Below are positions 51,901 to 59,620 of a stretch of DNA of 64,000 nucleotides, one piece after another. Under the pieces are notes generated by a model, which was not told where the DNA came from, ran no database searches, and was given only the letters and a program-made list of their open reading frames with translations. Position 1 is the stretch's first letter, and each line of letters opens with the position of its first letter. This DNA is from Bacillota bacterium (GTDB lineage: Bacteria > Bacillota > Clostridia > Tissierellales > Gottschalkiaceae), in contig JAEZUY010000001.1 of the NCBI GenBank assembly GCA_023420895.1, forward strand, positions 33,005 through 97,004, written 5' to 3'. A program made the position numbers and the translations under genes.

Positions 51901-51924
51901 AGGTCTGCCATATAGGACAGACCT
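51901..51924 (-). terminator. Terminator of the DUF1846-DUF1648 operon
   Basis: The arms AGGTCTG and CAGACCT have a ten-base loop and a U-rich tail on the minus strand. Confidence 0.75.
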
Positions 51925-51929
51925 CTGTT

Positions 51930-52304
51930 TTAAACGTATTTTATCAGAATCATAATTGAAAATACCGAAAACATCACAGTTATCACAACATTCACAAACT
52001 CCATTACTTTCAGAGCTTTTTCATAATGATTCTGTGACGGACTGAAGTTAAGTCCAATTATGACTTTCATGACTGCGCTCATTATTATTGCCGCAAGAAG
52101 TCCAAGTGAAGCCTGAAGTATCATGTCGAAACTGTATTTGCTCGACTCTTTAATCACTTCTCCGGCTTCATTAAATTGTACCGGTATTTGTTCTGGAATT
52201 CTATTAAATATTATTATAAGAAATATAAGCGGTATAACTGCAGATATCCATTTCACTGCAATCAGTTTATTCTCCGCTATTTTTGTCTTCAACTTTTCGA
52301 TCAA
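51930..52304 (-). CDS. DUF1648 (SdpI-like) membrane protein
   Basis: A 124-residue membrane protein with three hydrophobic segments. The segment RIPEQIPVQFNEAGEV (about 37-52) after the first helix is the DUF1648 hallmark found in SdpI and related proteins. The C-terminal SdpI domain is absent. The function is unknown. The likely start is TTG 52304 with AGG eight bases before; an in-frame GTG at 52313 falls in the ribosome-binding site. It follows the DUF1846 gene after about 12 bases. Confidence 0.75.
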   Translation of the reverse strand: MIEKLKTKIAENKLIAVKWISAVIPLIFLIIIFNRIPEQIPVQFNEAGEVIKESSKYSFDMILQASLGLLAAIIMSAVMKVIIGLNFSPSQNHYEKALKVMEFVNVVITVMFSVFSIMILIKYV

Positions 52305-52316
52305 TTCATTCACCTA

Positions 52317-53822
52317 TTACGTATAAAATAAATTTGAAGTCGCATATTCCGGATCGGATGTCACTTCTATTCCGAGTCTTCTGTAAGTCTGCTCATCGCT
52401 TCTTGACAGTATTGTAGTTGAATGCGCCTGGCATCTGCTCAGTTCCTTCAGTTTATCTATAGCCGCCTGAGCTGTCGGATTGGTAGCCGCGCTTATAGTG
52501 AGAGCTATAAGCACTTCTTCGCAGTTCAGCGCCGTGCTGTTTATTCCGAGAACATCTTTTTTAAGAGCTTTTATAGGCTCTAGAACCACTGGAGAAATCA
52601 AGTGTATATTGTCAGATATATCCGCAAGATGTTTAACTGCATTCAATAGCGCCGCAGCTGTAGCATCCATTATATCTGAACTTCTTCCAGTAAGTATTGT
52701 TCCGTCATCAAGCTCAATGCTTACTACAGGACATATTTCTCTGTTCACTGAAAGTTCTCTGAGTCTTTTTGAATATTCTCTGGCAGGCTCTACAACTTTT
52801 CTGTCTGTTTCTTTGAGGTTCAGTTCTTCCATCAGAAGCTTCACTCTCTCTGAAGTCTCTCTGTCAGAATATCCTTTTTTATATTCACACATAGTCTTGA
52901 AATATCTTCTGATTATTTCCTGTTCTGAGGCTTCTCTTACCACATCATCGTCTGTTATTCCGAATCCGACTCTGTTAACTCCCATATCTGTAGGAGATTT
53001 ATATATGGATTCCGTTCCAGTTATCTTCTCTATTATTCTCTTTAGAAGCGGAAATGATTCAATATCTCTATTGTAATTTACTGCCTGAACATTATAGGCA
53101 TCCAGATGGAACGAGTCAATCATATTGACATCTTTAAGGTCTGCAGTGGCCGCTTCATAAGCCATGTTCAGAGGATGCTTAAGCGGTATATTCCAGACAG
53201 GGAATGTCTCGAATTTCGAATATCCCGTCTCTTTTCCCATTTTATACTCATGGTACATCTGAGAAAGACATGTTCCGAGCTTTCCGCTTCCCGGTCCCGG
53301 ACCTGTAACGACTACTATAGGTTTCTTAGTCTCTATATAAGGGTTCGCTCCGTAACCTTCATCGCTTACTATTGTATCTACATCCATAGGATATCCTTTC
53401 GTATATCCGTGCTTATAGACTCTTATGCCTCTTCTCTCAAGTCTGTTTATAAAGACTCTGACTGAAGGCTGATCATCATATCTCGTTATAACCACACTGT
53501 TGACTTCAAGATCATATTCTCTGAGATCGTCTATCAGTCTTAGAACATCAAGGTCATAAGTGATTCCGAAATCGCCTCTCATCTTGTTTCTCTCGATATC
53601 TCCCGCATATACGCAGATGAGTATCTCCACTTTTTCTTTCAGTTTTGCAAGAAGTTTGATTTTAGCATCTTCATCGAAACCTGGAAGAACTCTTTTAGCG
53701 TGAAAATCTCCTATAAGCTTTCCGCCGAACTCAAGATAAAGCTTGTCGAAGTTGTTCACTCTTTCAAGTATATATTTTGACTGCTCCTCTATATATTTAT
53801 GAGGATCAAATCCCAATTTCAT
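52317..53822 (-). CDS. DUF1846 family protein
   Basis: A 501-residue soluble protein matching the DUF1846 family over its full length: MKLGFDPHKYIEEQSKYI at the start, a glycine-rich nucleotide-binding-like VVTGPGPGSGKLGTCLSQ (about 171-188), and a C-terminal SAATNPTAQAAIDKL block. The family has known structures but, to my knowledge, no settled function; the GPGPGSGK loop suggests phosphate binding. It starts at ATG 53822 after GAGG and is the first gene of a two-gene operon with a DUF1648 protein. Confidence 0.92.
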   Translation of the reverse strand: MKLGFDPHKYIEEQSKYILERVNNFDKLYLEFGGKLIGDFHAKRVLPGFDEDAKIKLLAKLKEKVEILICVYAGDIERNKMRGDFGITYDLDVLRLIDDLREYDLEVNSVVITRYDDQPSVRVFINRLERRGIRVYKHGYTKGYPMDVDTIVSDEGYGANPYIETKKPIVVVTGPGPGSGKLGTCLSQMYHEYKMGKETGYSKFETFPVWNIPLKHPLNMAYEAATADLKDVNMIDSFHLDAYNVQAVNYNRDIESFPLLKRIIEKITGTESIYKSPTDMGVNRVGFGITDDDVVREASEQEIIRRYFKTMCEYKKGYSDRETSERVKLLMEELNLKETDRKVVEPAREYSKRLRELSVNREICPVVSIELDDGTILTGRSSDIMDATAAALLNAVKHLADISDNIHLISPVVLEPIKALKKDVLGINSTALNCEEVLIALTISAATNPTAQAAIDKLKELSRCQAHSTTILSRSDEQTYRRLGIEVTSDPEYATSNLFYT

Positions 53823-53898
53823 TAAAACTCCCTCACCTTCAAACTTTTAGTTTGTACCATTATTATATTTTAACACATATTGTCTCTCTCATAAATAA

Positions 53899-53924
53899 AA
53901 GGGAGGAGATTTCTCTCCTCCCTT
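53899..53924 (-). terminator. Terminator of the NCS2 permease gene
   Basis: The arms AAGGGAGGAGA and TCTCCTCCCTT have a four-base loop. The minus-strand tail is A/U-rich. Confidence 0.8.
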
Positions 53925-53929
53925 AATTT

Positions 53930-55270
53930 CTATTCCGTTTCACTTTCAGTGAAAGCTTTATTTTCAGCTCCCACATTAAGTACTAAATTCAGTATTATTG
54001 CCGAAGCGCTTACTACAAAAAGCGGTTCTCCTACAAGCATGCTTATCGTAGGCGGAAGCGATATGAATATATCATTTACAAACATAGCCGCAACTCCCAG
54101 AATCATACTCGTTCCTATTATTGTGAAATTGTGATTTTCTGAAAGGTTCAGTCCTGAAAGTATTGAAAGTCCTGAAGAAGTTATAATTCCGAATAGAATC
54201 AGAGTCGCTCCTCCAAGTACAGGTTTCGGTATAACCGTAACTGCCGCTGAGAACTTCGGAACCATTCCGAATACTATCAGCATAAAACCTGCCGCTTTTA
54301 TTACTTTTCTGCTCTTAACTCCTGTCAGATTCATAAGTCCAACGTTTTCAGAAAACATAGAACCCGGAACTGAATTGAATATTCCTCCTATAAGCTGACT
54401 GAAAGCCTGTCCTCTAAGTCCCTTGATTTTCAAATCCTGGCTTGTATTAGTTCCTGCAACTTCATCAAGAACTGAAAATACTCCTATACACTGAATCAGG
54501 TTTACAAGACAGAACAGCGTCATTATCAGTATTGGTCCTGGCTTAAACACAGGCATTCCGAAATGGAAAGGTGTAACAAGCTGGAACCAGTTCGCTTCTA
54601 TTATAGGCGATACATCCACTATTCCCATGAACCATGCCGCAACTGTTCCTATTACCATTCCTATTAAAAGAGACAGAGTTTTGAATTTCTTTCCTCCGAA
54701 TCTCTCTACTAAAAGAACTATTGCCGCAACTGCAACTCCAAGTATCAGAAATTTTGAAGAACCGTAGTCTTCAGCTCCATGTCCCCCTGCTATATTTTCA
54801 AGAGAAACATGCGCAAGGCTTATTCCTATCAGTGTTACGAATGATCCTACAACTACTGGCGGAAAAAGCATAAGTATTTTGTCTAAGAATATAGACATTA
54901 TTAAAAGTATAACAGCCGATCCTATTATCGCTCCAAAAAGAACTCTTAAATCGTACTGATTGCCCAGAGCTATTATTGCTCCTAACGGCGCATATGAAGA
55001 TCCCATTATTATAGGAAGTCTCGAACCTATCTTGCTTCCGACTCCATAAACCTGCACAAGTATTGCCAGTCCGTTTGTAAACAGGTTTGCTGAAACCATG
55101 AACGCTATTTCTTCAGTAGTCAGGCCTATCGCCGTTCCCAGAATTATTATAAGAGCAAGAGATCCGGGACACATTGTAAGTACGTGCTGAAGAGCCATTA
55201 TGAGGGTTTTTCCCATGCCTATAGGCTCATCGAATATCCCCGTGGGCGTCTGTGTCGTTTTACTATCCAC
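53930..55270 (-). CDS. NCS2-family nucleobase permease (xanthine/uracil type)
   Basis: A 446-residue permease with about 14 membrane segments. It has ALQHVLTMCPGSLALI near residue 26 with the conserved QH, the motif SYAPLGAIIALG, and the substrate-region sequence FSENVGLMNLTGVKSRKV (NxGxxxxTGVxSR). These define the nucleobase-ascorbate transporter family; purines such as xanthine or urate are favoured by the NVGL form over uracil. It starts at GTG 55270 after AGGAG and has a strong upstream promoter. Confidence 0.87.
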   Translation of the reverse strand: MDSKTTQTPTGIFDEPIGMGKTLIMALQHVLTMCPGSLALIIILGTAIGLTTEEIAFMVSANLFTNGLAILVQVYGVGSKIGSRLPIIMGSSYAPLGAIIALGNQYDLRVLFGAIIGSAVILLIMSIFLDKILMLFPPVVVGSFVTLIGISLAHVSLENIAGGHGAEDYGSSKFLILGVAVAAIVLLVERFGGKKFKTLSLLIGMVIGTVAAWFMGIVDVSPIIEANWFQLVTPFHFGMPVFKPGPILIMTLFCLVNLIQCIGVFSVLDEVAGTNTSQDLKIKGLRGQAFSQLIGGIFNSVPGSMFSENVGLMNLTGVKSRKVIKAAGFMLIVFGMVPKFSAAVTVIPKPVLGGATLILFGIITSSGLSILSGLNLSENHNFTIIGTSMILGVAAMFVNDIFISLPPTISMLVGEPLFVVSASAIILNLVLNVGAENKAFTESETE

Positions 55271-55296
55271 GTTTTTATCTCCTATCTGTCAGTTTA

Positions 55297-55355
55297 GACC
55301 TTTTAGGTCAGTTTCATTACAAGAAATAGTATACCAAAATCAGATGATTTGTCAA
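55297..55355 (-). promoter_or_regulatory. Strong promoter and leader palindrome of the permease
   Basis: TTGACA (55350-55355) and TATACT (55328-55333) have a 16-base spacer on the minus strand. In the predicted leader, GACCT-AAA-AGGTC forms a small palindrome (55297-55309), flanked by two copies of AAACTGAC-like sequence. It does not resemble the purine riboswitch. Confidence 0.6.
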
Positions 55356-55406
55356 TATTCTGAGTGATGATTCTCAAATATTTATACATATATTCATATT
55401 GAAATT

Positions 55407-55422
55407 TGCAGTCTAAACTGCA
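55407..55422 (-). terminator. Short hairpin containing the rlmH stop codon
   Basis: TGCAGT and ACTGCA pair around a four-base loop that contains the TAG stop of rlmH. The following U-tract is weak, so termination strength is uncertain. The hairpin lies where the missing C-terminal codons would be expected. Confidence 0.4.
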
Positions 55423-55856
55423 TTGCATATCTGCTCAGAAAGAAGAACTCTTATCATCTGATGTGGAAACGTCATGTCAGAGAACGAAATCCTGAAGTCT
55501 GATTTTTTCAGAACTTTCTGGTCGAGTCCTAATGAGCCCCCTATTATAAATACTACACTGTTTCTTTCTTTATTCATTTTTATAATTTCTTCTATTTTCT
55601 TTGAATCTGTTTTTCTGCCGCATATATCGAGAGAAACTAAAACACTGTCTTCGGGAATTTGAGACAGTATTCTCTCTCCTTCAGCTGCTTTTATCTTTTC
55701 TTCTTCCTTTTCACTGGCATTATCCGGTGTTTTTTCATCCTGAACTTCTATTATTTCAAAATCAGCCTTTTTATTTAGCTTTTTAGAGTATTCATCGAGC
55801 AAGTTTCTGAAATATTCTTCTTTTATTTTACCTGCAGCTATTATTTTTATCTTCAT
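55413..55856 (-). CDS. rlmH: RlmH 23S rRNA methyltransferase, truncated before the conserved C-terminal tail
   Basis: A 147-residue SPOUT methyltransferase that by family methylates N3 of pseudouridine 1915 in 23S rRNA. The N-terminus MKIKIIAAGKIKEEY, the SAM loop FIIGGSLGLD (GGSLG 106-110) and the motif MTFPHQMIRVLL are all intact. Orthologues of about 159 residues continue EQ(V/I)YRAFKIxRGEPYHK; here the protein stops at EQICNAV. The missing tail is thought to be catalytic. It lies in the conserved walJ-htrA-CxxH/CxxC-rlmH order, 12 bases after the small CxxH/CxxC gene. A second RlmH-like protein at 42407 supplies the tail. Confidence 0.92.
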   Translation of the reverse strand: MKIKIIAAGKIKEEYFRNLLDEYSKKLNKKADFEIIEVQDEKTPDNASEKEEEKIKAAEGERILSQIPEDSVLVSLDICGRKTDSKKIEEIIKMNKERNSVVFIIGGSLGLDQKVLKKSDFRISFSDMTFPHQMIRVLLSEQICNAV

Positions 55857-55867
55857 AGCTCTTTCTC

Positions 55868-56035
55868 CTAAAGAACCAGATATACAGGTTTCTTTTCACA
55901 GAAATCACATCTCTTGGGACTTGCCCAGTCTGTGAAGCTCACCTTTTCAAGTTCATATATATCAGGCGACTGTTCATATACGTCGACGAATTCTTCTATT
56001 GCAACTTCAACATGCTCAAGACATACTACATACAT
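55868..56035 (-). CDS. CxxH/CxxC small protein
   Basis: A 55-residue protein matching the small CxxH/CxxC family found beside rlmH in Bacillus and relatives. It has VVCLEHVEVAIEEFVDVYEQ with the Cys-x-Glu-His motif at the start, SPDIYEL in the middle and a CDFC pair near the end that could form a zinc site. The function is unknown. I chose ATG 56035, nine bases after AAAGGA; an ATG at 56041 is too close to that site. It lies between htrA and rlmH on the same strand. Confidence 0.88.
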   Translation of the reverse strand: MYVVCLEHVEVAIEEFVDVYEQSPDIYELEKVSFTDWASPKRCDFCEKKPVYLVL

Positions 56036-56059
56036 ATCCATACTTCCTTTCTTTATTAA

Positions 56060-56079
56060 AGGAGCCTAAAAAGGCTCCT
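56060..56079 (-). terminator. Hairpin between htrA and the CxxH/CxxC gene
   Basis: The arms AGGAGCC and GGCTCCT have a U5 loop and begin within the htrA stop codon. The tail is only weakly U-rich, so it may attenuate rather than stop transcription into rlmH. Confidence 0.5.
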
Positions 56080-57259
56080 ATCTGAATTCCGCTAATCCGG
56101 CAAGAGTTACATTTATATCTGTTGACTGTTTATCTCTCACTATTCCAAGAACTACAGACTCTCCCGGCTTGTATTTATAGAGAAGTTTTCTGAGCCCCTG
56201 GAATGATTCAACCTTGTCTCCATTGATGCTCGTTATTACATCTCCCGGCTTGAGTTCCGCTTTATCTGCAGGTGAATCTTTCTGAACTGCAGTTATAAGA
56301 GTGCCGTATTCTATTCCGAGATCTGCTCCTTTAGCTTTCTGATATCTCATAGCGTCTTCTCCTATAATTCCGATATAAGCATCATCAAAAGTTCCTGTTG
56401 CAGTTATCTGATCTATAACAGGTTTTACCAGATTTATAGGCTGTGCGAATCCCATTCCTTCAACAGACTGTATTTTAAGTGTATTTATTCCTATGACTTT
56501 TCCCTCTTTATTTAACAGAGGACCTCCGCTGTTCCCTGAGTTTATAGAGGCATCAGTCTGAATAAGGCCTTCCATATTGCTTTCTGCTGAAACCTGAAGT
56601 GTTCTGTTCAGTCCGCTCACTATTCCTGCTGTAACAGTTCTCTCAAACTCAAGTCCGAGCGGATTTCCGATTGCAACGGCTGTCTCTCCGATTTTTATTT
56701 TATCCGAATCTCCAAGTTCTGCAGGAGCCAGATTTTCAGCATCCACTTTTATCACTGCAAGATCAAGCGTATCATCGTACCATACTACACTTGCCTCTTT
56801 TTCACTTCCGTCTATGAACAGAACGTTGAGCTCTTCAGCTTTGCCGTTCGCAATGACGTGAGAATTTGTAACTATATATCCGTCTGAACTGACTATTATT
56901 CCTGAACCTACTCCTTCTATAAGCTGCTGCATAGGTCCGAAGAAAAAGTCATTTCTCTCTCTAATCTGCTTTGAAGTTATTCCTACGACTGAACCCATAG
57001 TCTTTTCAGCGACTGCTTCCGGTATATTAGATTCATCTGAAGTCTCTATAGTCACACTCTTCGTTTGCGGCTTTATGATTTTCTCTTCAAAACCGGTTCT
57101 TACTCCTTTTCCCCCGAAAATGACTGCAAATATCAGTGCTCCGACAAGACCCGAAGCAAGACTTATAAGCACATACGACGGATATGATCTCTGTTTCTGT
57201 TTTTCAGGCATTCCCTGCTGATTTTCGCTGTATCCGTATTTTCTGTTATCCCCGTTCAT
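56078..57259 (-). CDS. htrA: Membrane-anchored HtrA/DegP-type serine protease
   Basis: A 393-residue surface protease. One membrane helix (about 27-50) is followed by a trypsin-like domain with histidine in VTNSHVIAN, aspartate in DDTLDLAVIKV and serine in NSGNSGGPLL, and then one PDZ domain (about 300-385, with SPADKAELKPGDVITSING). It degrades or refolds misfolded exported proteins. The single PDZ and anchor match Firmicute HtrA/YyxA. It starts at ATG 57259 after GAAGGTG and is 14 bases downstream of walJ in the conserved order. Confidence 0.94.
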   Translation of the reverse strand: MNGDNRKYGYSENQQGMPEKQKQRSYPSYVLISLASGLVGALIFAVIFGGKGVRTGFEEKIIKPQTKSVTIETSDESNIPEAVAEKTMGSVVGITSKQIRERNDFFFGPMQQLIEGVGSGIIVSSDGYIVTNSHVIANGKAEELNVLFIDGSEKEASVVWYDDTLDLAVIKVDAENLAPAELGDSDKIKIGETAVAIGNPLGLEFERTVTAGIVSGLNRTLQVSAESNMEGLIQTDASINSGNSGGPLLNKEGKVIGINTLKIQSVEGMGFAQPINLVKPVIDQITATGTFDDAYIGIIGEDAMRYQKAKGADLGIEYGTLITAVQKDSPADKAELKPGDVITSINGDKVESFQGLRKLLYKYKPGESVVLGIVRDKQSTDINVTLAGLAEFR

Positions 57260-57273
57260 TTTATATCACCTTC

Positions 57274-58059
57274 TTATATCTCTATTATATCTGTTCTGCT
57301 TTCTCTTCTGGCAATTTCTAATCTTAGACTGTCCAGATCCGCCTCTTTCAGTATATTGCTGACTGTTGTATAAGCGAGTTCAGGAAAATTGTTTTCTCTG
57401 CTCATATGACCGAGAACTATTATGCCGTTCTCTTTCCCTGCAGATTTCTTTATGACTTCTGCGGCATCTTCATTAGACAGATGTCCCCAGTTTCCCATTA
57501 TTCTCTTCTTCAGATGTATAGGATATCTTCCCATCTTCAGAAGATTTCTGTCATGATTCGATTCAACCATCAGAATATCGCAGTTCTTTATACTTTTAAT
57601 TATTCCCGGATCGGTTCTTCCTGTATCCATCAATATTCCCACTTTTTTATCTCCGCTGTGGAGTGTATATCCTACAGGCTGGTTGCAATCGTGATAGAGA
57701 TCAAAAGTTCTGATTCCGAAATCTCCCACTTCAAATTCTGAATCGTCCACTATTTTAATATTTTCCGCCTTCATCTTTCCTAAAGATTTTTCCATTCCTT
57801 CCCATGTTCCTTCGTTTGCATAGATTGGTATATCGTATCTTCTAGAAAGAATTCCGGCTCCTTTTATATGATCGCTGTGTTCATGCGTTATCAGTATCCC
57901 GTCTATATCTTCAGCGAATACATCTATTTCTTTCAGCAGTTTTTCAGTTCTCTTTCCGCTGATTCCCGCATCAACTAGCAGCTTGGTATTTCCTGTTTCG
58001 ATAAACTGACAGTTCCCGCTGCTGCCGCTTACCAGAGAGCAGAATTTAATATTTTTCAA
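57274..58059 (-). CDS. walJ: WalJ/YycJ metallo-beta-lactamase fold protein
   Basis: A 261-residue MBL-fold protein of the YycJ family. It has FCSLVSGSSGNCQFIETG at the start, the metal motif THEHSDHIKG (about 58-67), the bridging aspartate in ILMDTGRTD and the late motif NWGHLSNEDAA. In Bacillus and streptococci the gene accompanies the WalRK system and the product is thought to be a nuclease or to act in coordination of replication and division. The two-component genes are not in this window. It starts at TTG 58059 with a weak ribosome-binding site. Confidence 0.9.
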   Translation of the reverse strand: MKNIKFCSLVSGSSGNCQFIETGNTKLLVDAGISGKRTEKLLKEIDVFAEDIDGILITHEHSDHIKGAGILSRRYDIPIYANEGTWEGMEKSLGKMKAENIKIVDDSEFEVGDFGIRTFDLYHDCNQPVGYTLHSGDKKVGILMDTGRTDPGIIKSIKNCDILMVESNHDRNLLKMGRYPIHLKKRIMGNWGHLSNEDAAEVIKKSAGKENGIIVLGHMSRENNFPELAYTTVSNILKEADLDSLRLEIARRESRTDIIEI

Positions 58060-58140
58060 ATAAGTCTCTGTTACTCAATATCAGAATTTTCTGTCTTTGA
58101 GCAGCAGATTCACCGCCTTTCTATCTTTTTAATCTGTCTT

Positions 58141-59508
58141 TTATTCCGTGACTTTGTTCATCCATCTTTCAGAAAAAAGTCTTTTAACACATATAATACA
58201 TTTAACTACTTCCTCAAAAAACGTAAGCGCTACGACTCCGTATACAGGAAGTTTCAGTACGAATGCCCCTGTAAAGGCCAGAGGAAGCCCTATGAGCCAC
58301 ATTGTAATCGCCTCTGTTCTCAGTCCGTACTTAGCATCTCCTCCTCCTCTTAGAGTCCCGACTATAAGCACGACATTCACAGATCTGAGTGTAAATATGA
58401 GTCCTGCTATATAGAGAATGTATTTAGCATCCACCTTAACAGCTTCCGATATATTGAATATATTCACTATATGGGGAGCTATTGTGAACAGAACTATAGC
58501 CATAGTCACTCCTATAAGAGTTCCAAGTATCAGAGAATAGTATCCGTAGTCCTGAGTTTTCCTATAATGTCCCATTCCGAGTTCTTTTCCGACCATTACT
58601 GATGAAGATGTCGCAAGACCGAATACTAGAATCAGAAGGAAACTCTGAACCATATTGTATATCTGAGTGGCTGCAAGCGCTCCGCTTCCTATATGTCCGT
58701 AAATTATAGAATATATTACTGCTGCGAGTCCCCAGAACAGTTCATTTAAAACTACATCTCTTACGAGTGTCAGAACTCTTTTCGTGAAATCCCACGAAAG
58801 GTCAAGCATATCTCTTAGACTTCCGAAAAGATATTTATTAGTCCTGAAGAGATATATAAAAAGGACTGTAAATTCGAAAACTCTCGCAATAAGAGTCCCC
58901 AGAGCAGCTCCTGCAACTCCCATAGCTTCGAAACCGAATTTTCCGAATATGAAAGTGTAATTGAGCGTTCCGTTTATTATAAGCGCCATTATGCTCACTA
59001 TCATTGGAGGTCTGGTTCTCTCAAGACATCTCGAACCAGTCGATATTGCAAATGTCAGAGCCGTAAAAATATAGCTCAGGCTCACTATTTTCAGATATGC
59101 GCTTCCCTCTTTCAGAACTCCCGGCTCTTTGTTAAAAAGTCCGACTATGAATTCCGGTGATGTGAAAAGCACTAAAGTGAACAGAGCGGCTATTGCCGCA
59201 GCTCCCATCATGGCTATGCCTAGAACTCTTCTTATATTCTTTATGTCTTTCTGTCCCCAGTACTGCGATATGAATACTCCGCATCCGCTTGATACTCCCA
59301 TCGACAGTATATTGAAAAACAGAAATACCTGATTCCCGATTCCAACAGAAGCGATAGACACTTCACTCAGTTTGCCAACCATTATAGTGTCAAGTATATT
59401 GAGTGATGATGTTATAAGATTCTGAATTACAATCGGAAATGCGATGAATATGAGCTTTCTGAAATATTCTTTATCATTTATGAGTTTTCTGAATATCTCT
59501 GCTGTCAA
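58141..59508 (-). CDS. MATE-family efflux transporter
   Basis: A 455-residue membrane protein with twelve predicted helices in two six-helix halves. MATE features include the opening FPIVIQNLITSSLNILDTIMVGKL, VFLFFNILSMGVSSG-like segments and a second-half GLATSSSVMVGKELG (about 300-314). It exports drugs or other cations with Na+ or H+ by family. The start is TTG 59508 after AGGGGTG. It lies upstream of walJ on the same strand with an 80-base gap and may share its transcript. Confidence 0.9.
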   Translation of the reverse strand: MTAEIFRKLINDKEYFRKLIFIAFPIVIQNLITSSLNILDTIMVGKLSEVSIASVGIGNQVFLFFNILSMGVSSGCGVFISQYWGQKDIKNIRRVLGIAMMGAAAIAALFTLVLFTSPEFIVGLFNKEPGVLKEGSAYLKIVSLSYIFTALTFAISTGSRCLERTRPPMIVSIMALIINGTLNYTFIFGKFGFEAMGVAGAALGTLIARVFEFTVLFIYLFRTNKYLFGSLRDMLDLSWDFTKRVLTLVRDVVLNELFWGLAAVIYSIIYGHIGSGALAATQIYNMVQSFLLILVFGLATSSSVMVGKELGMGHYRKTQDYGYYSLILGTLIGVTMAIVLFTIAPHIVNIFNISEAVKVDAKYILYIAGLIFTLRSVNVVLIVGTLRGGGDAKYGLRTEAITMWLIGLPLAFTGAFVLKLPVYGVVALTFFEEVVKCIICVKRLFSERWMNKVTE

Positions 59509-59620
59509 TTTTTCACCCCTTAACCGATATTACAAATAATATTATAACATTTATCTTTTTCGTATGTTACAATAATGTATATAGATTTGCTCTATGCAAT
59601 AACAGAACGGGGGTGTTTTG

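Noticed and set aside
52480..53076. 198-codon + strand open frame
   Set aside because: Antisense shadow of the DUF1846 gene, whose minus-strand match to its family is full length.
55271..55330. Purine riboswitch before the NCS2 permease
   Set aside because: The leader is too short for the aptamer and lacks its conserved loop sequences; only small palindromes are seen.
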